Shown: positions 9,229-18,161, counted from the stretch's first letter. The stretch is 22,082 nt of DNA from Zygnema cylindricum (GCA_037447655.1 JBBHKE010000597.1:64001-86082), one strand, 5' to 3'. Translations and numbers: made by a program. Notes: generated from the letters alone by a model not told the origin.

Positions 9229-9423
9229 CTGTCTCGGACCGAAAACCTTTACTCGCTCCGAAAAAAAGGCGTCACAGTAAATACCCGGATTGAGAAAATA
9301 GAAGAGAGTGGCATTGCCTCGTAGCTTATCGTTTATCACTGAACTGCAAGTCTCTCCAGATTTTATGCTATACCAATTAGTACACGGTCCGGGTGGATTT
9401 AATTGCCTCCTAAAAGCACACAC
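9229..9423 (-). CDS. LysM-domain exon (LysM-b)
   Basis: On the minus strand a TTTTGCAG acceptor at 9424-9431 is followed by 65 codons starting VCAFRRQLNPPGPCTNWY and ending GPRQ. A CAG|GTAGTT donor follows at 9227-9228, so the exon is phase 0 at both ends. The LysM core is clear: C-T-N-W-Y-S-I-K-S-G-E-T-C, then FYFLNPGIYCD and SERVKV. The Cys before the Trp, the Cys after Gly-Glu-Thr and the Cys after L-N-P-G-I match secreted plant LysM modules stabilised by disulfides. The first residues, VC, would complete the preceding LysM module, whose exon at 11126-11330 ends in QQ in the same phase. The role would be binding of GlcNAc-containing glycans in the apoplast. The usual VCV ending is altered to VKV in this copy. 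No initiator or stop belongs to this exon. Confidence 0.65.
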
Positions 9424-9599
9424 CTGCAAAAGCAAATGTAGAGTGAATAAAACCAGTAAAGAGCTATATTTGCAAAAATTGTTTGCTTCTAGCTACACCG
9501 CCGATCGATATAAGAGTTCAGCATTTTTCGGGCAGTCAAAGTACTTATTTACATCACACAGTTCTTCGATTTTCAATTGTGACATCAAAATCGAAGGGT

Positions 9600-9830
9600 A
9601 TGCCTGTTACCTTTCGACTGCTTGGCTCAGTATGCAAATCCACTGGCCAATCACAAAGTTAAATGCCTTTACTGCCACAATGGTTTAACTCTAAAAACGA
9701 TGGTGGTACAGTGTAAAGATTATGGGTATGTATTACTCTGTTAGCAGTCCGAAACAGTGGTCATGCTTGTGAACTTCTCAACGGTCACTACAAGTAAAAC
9801 TATCACTAGGGTGTAGTCCTGGAAGAGTCA
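9600..9830 (-). pseudogene. Possible decayed LysM module
   Basis: On the minus strand pieces of a LysM pattern occur in the right order but in different frames. They are a Y-T-L then G-D-S-F-T-C like stretch near 9795-9815, FLELN near 9675-9690, and FNFVIGQWICI near 9625-9657, which resembles the G-Q-x-x-C-V end of LysM modules. Stops and shifts separate them. It lies between LysM-a and LysM-b and could be a degenerated duplicate exon. The evidence is weak. Confidence 0.3.
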
Positions 9831-11125
9831 GTTTTCTGTCGCCAAAATCTATAATTTACTTTTAGATATTTCTCCGTATTCGTAATATTTCTGTTTTATC
9901 ACTTTTCTGTTACCACTACCATGCAATACCCAAACTGATAGTGTTATTTCCTTACAGCAATGACTATGCCGCTTGTTATAAGAAAAAACTTAGATTACGT
10001 AGGAGAACTTCCATTTCCTTTTCCTTTGCCTCTTCGACCGTAGGAAAAAAAATGTCATTTGCAAATGGAAAGCATATGTCGTTGAGAGAGAATACTGCGC
10101 AAACCCGAGTATGTTATTGGATATTGTAGAGAGTCGAGACAGCTTACAAGAGATTCATCATACGTTGACTGTCGAATAGATTTTAATTTCATGGCTTTAA
10201 TTAATTCCCTTAGACATATCTCCTGATGAACTCGGAAGCAGCCCAATAATTACTTTTCTGCATTTTAGACACATTTAACTTTCATCGGGTGACATTTACG
10301 GGATGAATAGAGTCCACAGAATAAGATCGGCGTCTGCTTTCGCTGGTATTCTGAAAATTTCCGTACGTACTTTTCAAAGTTTTGAACTATCGACTAAAAA
10401 CCCACTAAACAACAATATTAGAACAATACAACTAGGGAACGCCTGACTTATTTTCAGTTTATACGGGTGGATGTTAAACGAAGCGTGACATTGAAAGAAG
10501 ACCACCTGGTTTTCAGAGAGAGCAAAATGTGGGCAATGAAACTACGGAGCCTATTTCCCTGAAGCGATGGCTACCAAAGTAAAACCGTCACCACAATTAT
10601 TTTTGCTAAAAGTTTAACTAAAACACTATGTTGAAAAACAGCACTATATAAATACTTTCATGGTCTTTACGGAGCATTGCGAAGCACAAACAAATTAATC
10701 GTAGTGTACTAACCATGACAACAATTTATAAATAATCTACAAATGATCAGAAGTCTTCATGGTTGGGCAATGAGGAAAGTTGTTTCTTCTTCTGTTAGAA
10801 TATGATTTGTGCATATGATCTCTTCACATTGGCGCGTTTGTTATGTAATTTTTATTTTTTTTGACACTTTGCAGTAGGTGCCTTGGAAAAACATAAGTGC
10901 AACATGTCAGAGGCATATAACTCGTGGAAAAACCTATCTTTTCAAGAATGCTTCATGGAGATTTGGTTGATGGTGGAGAAATCAAAAAGAAGAAAAAGCA
11001 AAAGTTAAGATTTTGTGTATGAAGAGTTTGATGTATATGTATGCTAACGGAGTATACAACACGATAGAAGAGTGCATTCCCAAAAAGACATGATCAAAAC
11101 TAAAGTTAAACAGAAGGCAAAGTAC
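9830..11125. other. Intron-like spacer, nothing recognised
   Basis: This AT-rich stretch lies between LysM-a and LysM-b and has no open frame with a recognisable domain on either strand. If the two exons belong to one transcript, it is most of an intron of about 1.7 kb. Confidence 0.45.
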
Positions 11126-11330
11126 CTGTTGTTTAGGTTTGAGGGTATTGCAGTCGAGATCCGGGTTGGGAGAGTTTTTTCCACTGATTGAAGAGAGTCC
11201 AAAAAGGCGACTAATGGACGCGCAGGTATCGATTTGCGGTAATGAAAAACCAGTCAGTATCTTCAACAACGATCAAGTTATCATTGAAGCGATTTATGTT
11301 GTCATTGAAGCGCCAAGCAATGTTTACAGG
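11126..11330 (-). pseudogene. LysM-domain exon with one frameshift (LysM-a)
   Basis: Read on the minus strand, a CCAG acceptor at 11331-11334 leads into about 33 codons ending DTDWFFITAN. One base shift near 11230 then leads to DTCASISRLFGLSSIS, NPDLDCNTLKPKQQ and a CAG|GTACTT donor at 11124-11125. Across the shift, W-F-F-I-T-A-N-D-T-C matches the W-Y-x-V-x-x-G-D-T-C start of Cys-type LysM modules, and NPDLDC matches L-N-P-x-L-x-C. The exon ends in phase 0 after QQ, and the next LysM exon starts with VC in phase 0, restoring the usual Q-x-V-C end of the module. At 205 bp the exon is one base longer than a phase 0/0 exon would be. Either the gene is a pseudogene, or there is a sequencing error at this base, or the exon start is different. 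Confidence 0.55.
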
Positions 11331-11646
11331 CTGGTTTCATCAAAAAAGAAAATGCACGAACCGAATAAAAATGAAGGTTAAAATAGACATGAGGTTGAAT
11401 AAATATGTTTGGTTCTACTCACAATGTTGGCGCTATAAGAAAGTTCACAAGGGCGAGCATTTGTAACATTCAAAACTGTCTTCGCACCAAGACGACTTGC
11501 GCAACTGAGTTTCTCCAACACCCAGCCCAACATACTCAGCCGAATTAATCAGACAGTTTTTCTCGTAATTCGATCCTTAATTATGGTTAAAAGACTGCAA
11601 ACTCTCACTTTCTAATCTTTCTACTGAAGATTGGATACATAGCCTA
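11331..11646. other. Spacer, nothing recognised
   Basis: This is a short AT-rich stretch with only brief open frames, lying between the LysM-a exon and the tandem duplications. No motif or boundary was recognised. Confidence 0.4.
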
Positions 11647-11775
11647 CCGGATTTTTCTTTTGGACGTCCGCAAAACTAAGCCCGTGGGCCCGACTGATCT
11701 CGCCGCAGCTCCGGATTTTTTCTTTTGGAAGTCCGCAAAACTAAGCCCGTGGGCCCGACTGATCTCGCCGCAGCT
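11647..11775. repeat. 64/65-bp tandem duplication
   Basis: Two adjacent near-identical units, 11647-11710 and 11711-11775, begin CCGGATTTTT and end CTCGCCGCAGCT, with two visible differences (C/A at one base and one extra T). High identity implies a recent duplication. Confidence 0.92.
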
Positions 11776-11791
11776 GAAATTGAAGCCATCT

Positions 11792-12105
11792 GGTATAGTG
11801 TAATATAACGGTCCACTGAGAGTGGCGGCTACAACAAAAACCAAAAGAAAAACATATTTCCAATTGGGAGAGGGAGGGGAGGGAGGGAAGGAGAGGAGGC
11901 AGGGAAAGGGGGTGTAGGGGTTAAAATGGTGTAAAATTGCGATTTGATAGTGGAGTCTACAACAAAAACCAAAACTAAAACATAATTTACGATTGGGAGA
12001 GGGGGGCAAGGAGGGATTGAAGGATGGGTATGGTGTATAATTTCCGTCCCATGACAGTGGAGGCTACAACAAAAACCACAACAGAAGCAAAATTGACATT
12101 TGAAA
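11792..12105. repeat. Three-unit purine-rich tandem repeat (about 105-136 bp)
   Basis: Units start at about 11792, 11928 and 12032. Each has a GGTGTA or GGTATA start, then AGTGGAGGCTACAACAAAAACC or a close variant. The first two continue with ATTGGGAGAGGG and a G/A-rich tail; the third lacks the G/A tail. Unit lengths differ (136 and 104 bp for the first two) because the purine tract varies. Confidence 0.85.
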
Positions 12106-13034
12106 GCCAGTGCACAATAAACGGAGGTCTTGTGTTAGCAGCATCAACTATTATCCGTTGGTATTAACATGGGGGAATGGAAGAGGAGAGGTATACCGAA
12201 TGCACAAGTAAGTGGACCTTCCGATGGGTCCATAACTTAGCCGAGGGACAAATACATGTGTAGCTCCCACGTGGGGTGTTGGAGTCCACACATTCTCCTG
12301 TGTTGTATGGATTTTTGTTCGTAAACGTACATGGAGATAGTACAGCATTTTAACAGAGAACTAACTGAAGTCATCAGTGAGGATCAAGATATGTCAAGCA
12401 GAAGCTGTCTAGTGTTGTTCAATTATCCTCAATACCATTGTAAATCCTCCAAACGTATAAACTTATAAAATGTAAGCCATAAACTTATAAATCCCCAAAC
12501 AGACTCAATTGTGAAATTACTCACCACATTTGCATTACCTTAGGATTCTAGAATGTCATCACGTACAAACAGAGCTACAATGAGATTTTTACTCTTGATC
12601 TTTCTCTTGTTGATTTTTACAACCAATCTTACGCATGGCGAGTCCCCCAGTTAAAAAACGGACTAGAAAATTTGATATTTTCCTCACTTTCGCCATTTTA
12701 GTGAAACAAGCAAATTTATTTTCTCACGTGCATATACCACAGAATATCAAAATTCCCTTGAAAAATACTTTTTGTTGTCAAAAATCTGGGAAACAAGGTC
12801 GATCATCATAACATTTTGGCACCACACTACTAATGATTTCAAGAATTTGTGTTTACTATGCAAGGAAATGTTTTTCTTAGTTTACGTTCTTGCTTATGGA
12901 CACCATTCATGAATATAGAGCATGCAATAAGCAGCAGGTTTGGGCCAATAAGTTTAGATAACGTCTTTTGCTAGATTCAATTATAAACATCGTAAAAGAA
13001 CAGACCCAGAATCTTTGCAAGGCTGGAAACGAAC
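12106..13034. other. Intron-like spacer
   Basis: No recognisable exon lies here on the minus strand between the EGF-like exon and the repeats. On the plus strand there is one short signal-peptide-like open frame, listed separately. The rest is AT-rich DNA without visible structure. Confidence 0.4.
12553..12654 (+). CDS. Short signal-peptide-like ORF, 33 codons
   Basis: An ATG at 12553 (second in-frame ATG at 12580) opens a 33-codon frame ending at TAA 12652-12654. From the second methionine it reads MRFLLLIFLLLIFTTNLTHG, a positively charged start, a strong hydrophobic core and a plausible signal-peptidase site after THG. No mature peptide follows beyond a few residues. It could be a stand-alone fragment, the first exon of a secreted-peptide gene, or chance in a T-rich region. 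It lies on the strand opposite to the LysM/EGF exons, so it is not their signal peptide. Confidence 0.25.
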   Translation: MSSRTNRATMRFLLLIFLLLIFTTNLTHGESPS

Positions 13035-13244
13035 CTGGTGCACATGTTTGTGTCTTGTCGCTGTTGATGACAACGGTGAAGTTAGCAGGACAGTCACACG
13101 TGTATGTTTTACCCACAGGAGTGCAAATTCCACACCCACATGGATTTATCCTTCCAAGGTATCCAACATTGAATGTGGCAATGTTCACCAAGTTGCATGG
13201 ATCGTTTTCAGTTATGTGTGTTGGGTTGGGTCCAGCACACGGGC
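13035..13244 (-). CDS. EGF-like exon, phase 1-1
   Basis: On the minus strand a CCACAG acceptor (13245-13250) is followed by 210 bp open in one frame, ending at CACCAG|GTTCG. It encodes about 70 residues with eight cysteines in an EGF-like arrangement: GPC, DPC, NPCGCGIC, YTCDCPANF and SDKTQTCAPG. The Y-T-C-x-C-P core and the T-C-A-P end recall EGF-like modules of plant extracellular proteins that also carry LysM modules. Both splice sites fall in phase 1, the classic symmetric phase of EGF exons, and 210 bp is divisible by three. It lies upstream, in the transcription direction, of the LysM exons at 11.1-11.3 and 9.2-9.4 kb. Its phase 1 end does not match the phase 0 start proposed for LysM-a, so at least one exon between them is missing or the LysM-a start is wrong. 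Predicted location is extracellular. Confidence 0.6.
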
Positions 13245-13671
13245 CTGTGGCCTCAAGCCAATGTAGCAATAACTCAACCATACACCACAAAGGTTTCCTA
13301 TTTAGCAGGTCACAAAGGTAGATAGAAGATGGGAGAGGGAATAGATAGAGAGATAGGATGGTAGGCAGGTTTAGAACAGCTTGTAGAATTTCATTAATAG
13401 AAAAACAATGTACAAATGTCCAAAGGACTTTCTATGTAATAAAGTTGTAATTCTCCTCCTAAGTTCCTAGATCATCTACCTCTATGAACAATGGTTCCTC
13501 TAATGATTATAATGGTTATTTGTGATATATTCATATTGCATCTGTCTGCTATTTATCAATGTATGCCTCTCTGCATATGTTTGTGCAATGGAATGCTTAA
13601 TGATGTGCGGTCGAATGAAGTGTTGCCACGTGTCTCTGGTCCACTGCTTTCAGCCGCTTTCAACCGCACAC
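13245..13671. other. Spacer upstream of the EGF-like exon
   Basis: No recognised feature on the plus strand. The far end overlaps the 3' end of the long minus-strand open frame, which begins at 13556. No upstream exon or signal peptide of the EGF/LysM gene was identified here. Confidence 0.35.
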
Positions 13672-16204
13672 CGATTTTCGGTTCACTGGTACAGTAAATG
13701 TTTCGTGGAATCGTCTGTCGGATTCCGTACAGGTCATCTGGTGACGTCACGCCGATATATTGACCCGATTCTGTAGTACAAAATGTATCGCCTGAACTCG
13801 CAAAAACCAACACTCCCACTCGAGGTCGGCGCGATACTTGTGGTACGATCCACTCGATGTTCTCTCGATATTTTGAAGTCGCACTCTCGCAACTGTACTT
13901 CCGATATTGTAAGTATTCATCTCCCACGTACACGTGTGGTGATTTCAAGTCAGGAAGATTTCTGACTCGTACAGATTTCTGTCTTTTCTGAGACATAATC
14001 CTGTGGGGACCATCTGTGGTCCTCAGATTGCTGGCCGTATTTATTTGACCAATGGTAGCGCGTTTGGCGCTCGAAGTACTTGCGGTGCTGGCGGCCTCGT
14101 CCTCTGCAAACAATCCTGCAAAAATCGGAACGTTAATCTCGCCCGTACACCTGTACTTTTCAAATTTTGTGACTTTCGTTCGATCGATGTCGTCGCTGAA
14201 TATGTTTCGTCGCGAACCAATAGTAGCGTCACAATTAGTCGCAGGAGGTACATGTACTCCTTTGCATATCAATTCGTATTTACGCCGTCCGATTTCGATT
14301 TTGGCGGTGCAGATTTTGTTTCGGCAGTTTCCAATATACGGTGCCTTTGTCACTTTGCGCCGTCGCCGCTTTTCACAAAATGTACCTGCTGTACTTTGTT
14401 CTGGACCCTTGTCGTCTCCATATAGGTAGAGACGTTTCAATCCCTTGGTACTTCTCTTCATTTGAGTTTCTCTTGTGAAATTCTTCCTATGATTTCCTTC
14501 TAAGTACCTGTCTCCTTTTCTGATCTCTTTCAGGCTGCCATAATCTGCTGCCTGCCATTCGGAGTTCAAACTTAGGTTCTCCTTTTCTTGCAGTTCAATT
14601 CCCTGCCGAGGTCGTCCTCCTTGGATTTCCTCCTTGTAACTCGCCTCATGGCTTCCCCTCCAAACCCTAATCTGTGTAGGATTTTTCTTTTTCTTCTTCC
14701 CAACCACGGCTTCCGCTGCGGCCTTAATCTCGGGGTTCCTGTTCCGAGAGAAATTCTGATGTCTCCCTGATGTGTTCAGAAAAGGTACGAATCCTTTCCT
14801 CTCCTCAGTTCTATGGTGGAAGGTGTTAGTGTTTCTGTTTTCTATTCTCCTTCCCTTACAAGCTACTTCCTTGAGTATTTCCCCTCTGGTTTTGTCTGAG
14901 CTCTTCTCCCCTTGTGAAATTTTGTGTTTCCTGTTTTTGTTTTCTATTTGGGGATTGGAATGTGATTTTAGGGTTTTAAAATTGCTTACTTCCTCTTTTC
15001 TAATCACCTTTTCCTTTGCTCTATTGTCCAGGTTCACTTTCATGGGAGGTGTGGCCGGCTGAACTTCGGCACTTCCCGCATTTCCTCGATGTGGATATTC
15101 GGTTTTGGCATCTGTCCCTCCAAGGTAAGGTACACTTGTCTTTAGACTTCTCCAAAACTCTCCACCTGTCATCCTGCAATCAGATTGAAATTCTTTGACT
15201 TGCCTCATGTCAGTGAATAAATTTAACACCTTTCTTCCTGTCTTCGGCAACTCCGTTTTCTGACTTGCTGACCTTCTACCTCTTTTCTTTGCAGGATTAA
15301 ATCTATCCGGATATTTGGAGTCTCTCGTGTAGAACGTTTTCCATTGCGCTCCCACTGTTCTCGAAATCTCTAATTTCTGGTGAGTTTCAAACACTCCTCC
15401 CTTTTCCGGACGCTTACTCCTTCTCTGCTTGTTATTTCCCACGCCTTGTGAGATCTTTAAGTGGATTCCTAGGGTTTTGCTCTTCTTTGAGTTTGGAATT
15501 TTCAGACTTGCGTTTCTGTAACTAAATGTTTGATCCTCTTGATCCTCTTTATAATCCTTATGATCCTCTCTCTGATTGAGCCTCAATTTCCCCTTTTCTC
15601 CTCTCTTACTTGCAGGTTTCTGAACAATGATGGTGGAAGATCCTTCTACTAGTGGACTTCCCTTCTTTGACGGTCTAATGAAAGACTTGGCCTTTGGCCG
15701 ACCTCCGATTCTCTGACTGCTTGCATGGAGGAATGGTAAGTTTCCATTCGTCCCCCTTTCACATTTTTTGTGAGTTTTTCCAATAATGTATGAATCATTT
15801 CTGTTTTGGACCCTAGTGACCTCTATTTCTTTCGTCCCCTTTTGGTCCTTGCATGTCAATGTGAAGAAACTTACTTGTTCTGTTTCTTCCTCTAACGTTA
15901 TTTTCTCGTTTGTGGCAGGATCCTTCTCCTCGACGATTGAGATTCTCTCATGTGCTCCAGGTGCAAATTGAGCACTTGTGGCATAGGTTGGAGCCTTGGG
16001 GTATTGCTCGGATTGGAGATGGTTCTGACTTACAGGGAGACCGATCGTTGCTTCCTCCATTCGGTAAAATAATTTCGGTGAGAGTTCCCTTTCGGCTTCG
16101 CTCCCACTGTCGTTAATGATTCTCCGATCTTTGCTGTCTGAACTGGTGTGAGTAGGTTGGAGTATATAGGGGAGTCCCCTTTCTTGCTTGTCGCTGTTCT
16201 TCAT
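13556..16204 (-). CDS. Unrecognised 882-codon open frame
   Basis: From an ATG at 16204 the minus strand is open for 882 codons. The predicted protein is hydrophilic and rich in Lys, Arg, Glu, Asn, Ser and Thr, has few Cys or Trp, no membrane segment and no domain I recognise. It reads like a disordered, basic, possibly nucleic-acid-binding protein. Upstream the same frame continues beyond a single TAG (16208-16210) for a further 153 codons. The last part (from about FASSGDTFC) falls in the 108-bp dispersed repeat. Against coding: the opposite strand is pyrimidine-rich with many well-formed plus-strand splice signals, and the repeat part shows no bias toward silent changes. In favour: so long an open frame is not expected by chance in DNA that elsewhere has stops every few dozen codons. 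I keep it as a candidate only. Confidence 0.3.
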   Translation of the reverse strand: MKNSDKQERGLPYILQPTHTSSDSKDRRIINDSGSEAERELSPKLFYRMEEATIGLPVSQNHLQSEQYPKAPTYATSAQFAPGAHERISIVEEKDPATNEKITLEEETEQVSFFTLTCKDQKGTKEIEVTRVQNRNDSYIIGKTHKKCERGTNGNLPFLHASSQRIGGRPKAKSFIRPSKKGSPLVEGSSTIIVQKPASKRGEKGKLRLNQREDHKDYKEDQEDQTFSYRNASLKIPNSKKSKTLGIHLKISQGVGNNKQRRSKRPEKGGVFETHQKLEISRTVGAQWKTFYTRDSKYPDRFNPAKKRGRRSASQKTELPKTGRKVLNLFTDMRQVKEFQSDCRMTGGEFWRSLKTSVPYLGGTDAKTEYPHRGNAGSAEVQPATPPMKVNLDNRAKEKVIRKEEVSNFKTLKSHSNPQIENKNRKHKISQGEKSSDKTRGEILKEVACKGRRIENRNTNTFHHRTEERKGFVPFLNTSGRHQNFSRNRNPEIKAAAEAVVGKKKKKNPTQIRVWRGSHEASYKEEIQGGRPRQGIELQEKENLSLNSEWQAADYGSLKEIRKGDRYLEGNHRKNFTRETQMKRSTKGLKRLYLYGDDKGPEQSTAGTFCEKRRRRKVTKAPYIGNCRNKICTAKIEIGRRKYELICKGVHVPPATNCDATIGSRRNIFSDDIDRTKVTKFEKYRCTGEINVPIFAGLFAEDEAASTASTSSAKRATIGQINTASNLRTTDGPHRIMSQKRQKSVRVRNLPDLKSPHVYVGDEYLQYRKYSCESATSKYRENIEWIVPQVSRRPRVGVLVFASSGDTFCTTESGQYIGVTSPDDLYGIRQTIPRNIYCTSEPKIGVRLKAAESSGPETRGNTSFDRTSLSIPLHKHMQRGIH
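13672..13813. repeat. Dispersed repeat, single-unit copy
   Basis: This 142-bp segment matches 18162-18421 except that it has one rather than two copies of the 108-bp unit (13687-13794). The unit and right flank are identical to 18295-18421. It contains the hairpin ACCGATTTTCGGT and the palindrome GTGACGTCAC. It begins AACCGCAC and ends CCAACAC, without TG...CA ends. Confidence 0.9.
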
Positions 16205-17122
16205 CCTCTACTTGTTTCCATGTTTTCCCCTTTCGGCTGGATCTCTTTTGCCATTTGTTTTCACTGTTTGAGTGACGTATTTGTTTCTATTTTGCAGAAA
16301 GACGGCGTTGTCTTCTCCACCTTGGTCGACATCTTGAGCTGATCTTATGTGACCGATCATTGTAACCTTGTGGTTACCTCCGATTTGATTCCTCATGTTT
16401 CTGCGTACCTCGTTTGCACTTGATGCTTGGTGAGTTTCTACGCTTCCGCTTATGAGGGTTTCACTCTGATTTGTTATCTGTGTGTCAATGTCTGGATGCT
16501 TGGTACATGTCTGAGTTTTCGAACTGATTTCTTCTCTGCTCCCTATACTTTCCACTTGCCATGATTTCTCTTCATCGGATGTCCATTTTGTTTTCTGCCC
16601 CCTTGTTACTTGTGACAGTCTAATATTTTTGAATTGCTTACCGGACGATTGACTGATCTGAATTGGCATCTCGTGTTGTTGTAGGTCTGCAGATTCTGAT
16701 TTTTCGGATTCTGTACGGGAATCCTTAAGTGGAGGTGAGGGTGGCGGAATTTGTTGATGCTCCTTGATCTAGTGGAGCCATCTCTCCTTGTTCGCTGAAC
16801 AACAACTCCTTTCATGTGAGTTGATTTCATTCCCCTTCTCTCTTTTCCTCCCACTATGCACATCACGAACTTCATTCAATGACTGCTGAGCGAAGGCTGC
16901 TCAGTTTTGCTTTCATGTTTCGTATCATTCATGGCCTGTCTCTCCTTTTTGTATGTCGATCTGGGCCAAAGTCTTTCTGCTGCGACTCTGAACTCTTTTG
17001 TTTCTCTTTGCAGAGCCTGATCATTCCGACCGCTGGCTTATCTTGCGGATACATCCGATATGGTGGCTAAGGGTCTTCTCACTCTGTGCAACCTGACATT
17101 CCATCTTTTCCTCACTCTCTTG
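14585..17122 (+). other. Series of splice-site-like modules on the plus strand
   Basis: Acceptor-like sites with pyrimidine tracts and CAG or TAG end at 14593, 15031, 15294, 15615, 15918, 16297, 16684 and 17013, so they lie 263-438 bp apart. Donor-like sites GTACGA, GTAAGG, GTGAGT, GTAAGT, GTAAAA, GTGAGT and GTAAGT begin at 14785, 15125, 15380, 15736, 16064, 16440 and 17123. The intervening exon-like pieces are mostly 80-145 bp. Some of their peptides look related, for example LRHFPHFLDVDIRFWH near 15070-15115 and LRFSHVLQVQIEHLWH near 15937-15985. The pieces between them are T-rich like plant introns. This could be an uncharacterised multi-exon transcript built from amplified modules. I cannot assign a product, and no single frame joins all pieces. 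Confidence 0.35.
16208..16669 (-). CDS. Upstream continuation of the long open frame (153 codons)
   Basis: This stretch is in the same frame as the 882-codon frame, separated from it only by the TAG at 16208-16210 and one further codon (AGG) before the ATG. Composition is the same: basic, Gln/Ser/Thr/Asn-rich, no recognised domain. If the long frame was ever translated, this is part of it and the TAG is a lesion or a readthrough site. Overlapping plus-strand splice-like sites occur at 16297 and 16440. Confidence 0.22.
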   Translation of the reverse strand: MPIQISQSSGKQFKNIRLSQVTRGQKTKWTSDEEKSWQVESIGSREEISSKTQTCTKHPDIDTQITNQSETLISGSVETHQASSANEVRRNMRNQIGGNHKVTMIGHIRSAQDVDQGGEDNAVFLQNRNKYVTQTVKTNGKRDPAERGKHGNK

Positions 17123-17455
17123 GTAAGTTTGTCCTAAGGTGGACACAACTCTGCACTCTCTAAAATTTTTCTTGGTTAGTTTGTGAAGAAATGTTTCATC
17201 TCTGATTTCTGTTGCGTGATCTAGACTCTTGTTGCATTCATTGCCGATATATCTCAGCATAGTTTTCTTCACCCCCTCCTTTGTGTGCTCTGTGTGCACC
17301 ATGACTTGATGCTCCTCTTCATTGCGGTAGAGGTCTGCATCTCGGTGAAACATCCAACGAATTCTAACTTCATTCTCCTCGTCTCGTAGATGCATACTCG
17401 AAATTGCCAAAATTTTGCTGGAGTAACTCGGTGGCGTTGTCGCATTTGCTTTCAA
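17021..17455 (-). CDS. Further open stretch in the same frame (144 codons)
   Basis: Another 144 codons are open in the same phase as the 882-codon frame. Composition is charged, with two Cys-His containing stretches that do not form a known finger. The intervening 16670-17020 holds at least one stop in this frame, with an open stretch in a neighbouring frame at 16606-16875. No product recognised. Confidence 0.18.
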   Translation of the reverse strand: MKANATTPPSYSSKILAISSMHLRDEENEVRIRWMFHRDADLYRNEEEHQVMVHTEHTKEGVKKTMLRYIGNECNKSLDHATEIRDETFLHKLTKKNFRECRVVSTLGQTYQESEEKMECQVAQSEKTLSHHIGCIRKISQRSE

Positions 17456-18161
17456 CTACTCAACCGCCCAGCCTCTCATCCCGCCAGCTCCGCCAGCAAC
17501 GGAGGAGCAATAGCCGAAGTGCACGTAGCTTCTATAGGGAATGGGACATTGAGCATGGAATGGGGAAAGTTTAAGTGAGAGTGAATCTCGCTGCTGAAGT
17601 TGCTTTGAGCCTCTCCCCTCGCACCCACGCTAAACCACCGTAATTTGCCGCTCTAACGCAGCCCTTCATCGTTCCATTTCAAACTCTAATGAACGCGATG
17701 CTTCGTCCACGATCTTCAAACCAACCTAACTACTGCTCGCCACGCAACATTTCATAATCAAAGTACCGGCATCGCGGAGCCAATTTCGACTTCCTCCTCA
17801 TCAAACCCCTTCGCTGAATCCTCAACCCCACATCCCGGCACCACAGGGCCATATCAGGGTCCCATCAACCCAGTCCTCAAATGCAGCAACCCAAACCACC
17901 ACCCCACTGCCCATTGGCAAAGCGTGACATGAATGCATGTGAATGGACAGAGTAGGAATGGGGTTTTATAGAATTTTCAATGATAGAAAACAAATTACAA
18001 TGTTCAAAAGACTTACTACAAAGTTAATTTCCTCTGGAAGTGCTGGCTGGAGGAGGAGTGGCGGATTATCAATATACCGCATACGCCGCTAACGAACGCG
18101 CACGATGTAGGGAAGTCGCGAAGTAAGGTAGCACACTGTGGGTCCACGGGCGGTTTCGCTT
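17130..18161. other. Spacer with a C-rich stretch at 17600-17930
   Basis: After the last splice-like donor the plus strand turns C- and A-rich (about 17600-17930). No open frame with a recognisable domain is visible. It could be 5'-flanking DNA of a minus-strand gene, but I see no promoter motif that decides this. Confidence 0.35.

Noticed and set aside
14052-14429. Plus-strand 125-codon frame with a signal-peptide-like start (MVARLALEVLAVLAASSSA)
   Set aside because: It overlaps the long antisense frame, the remainder has no secretory or domain features, and another overlapping frame is equally open. Probably a composition shadow.
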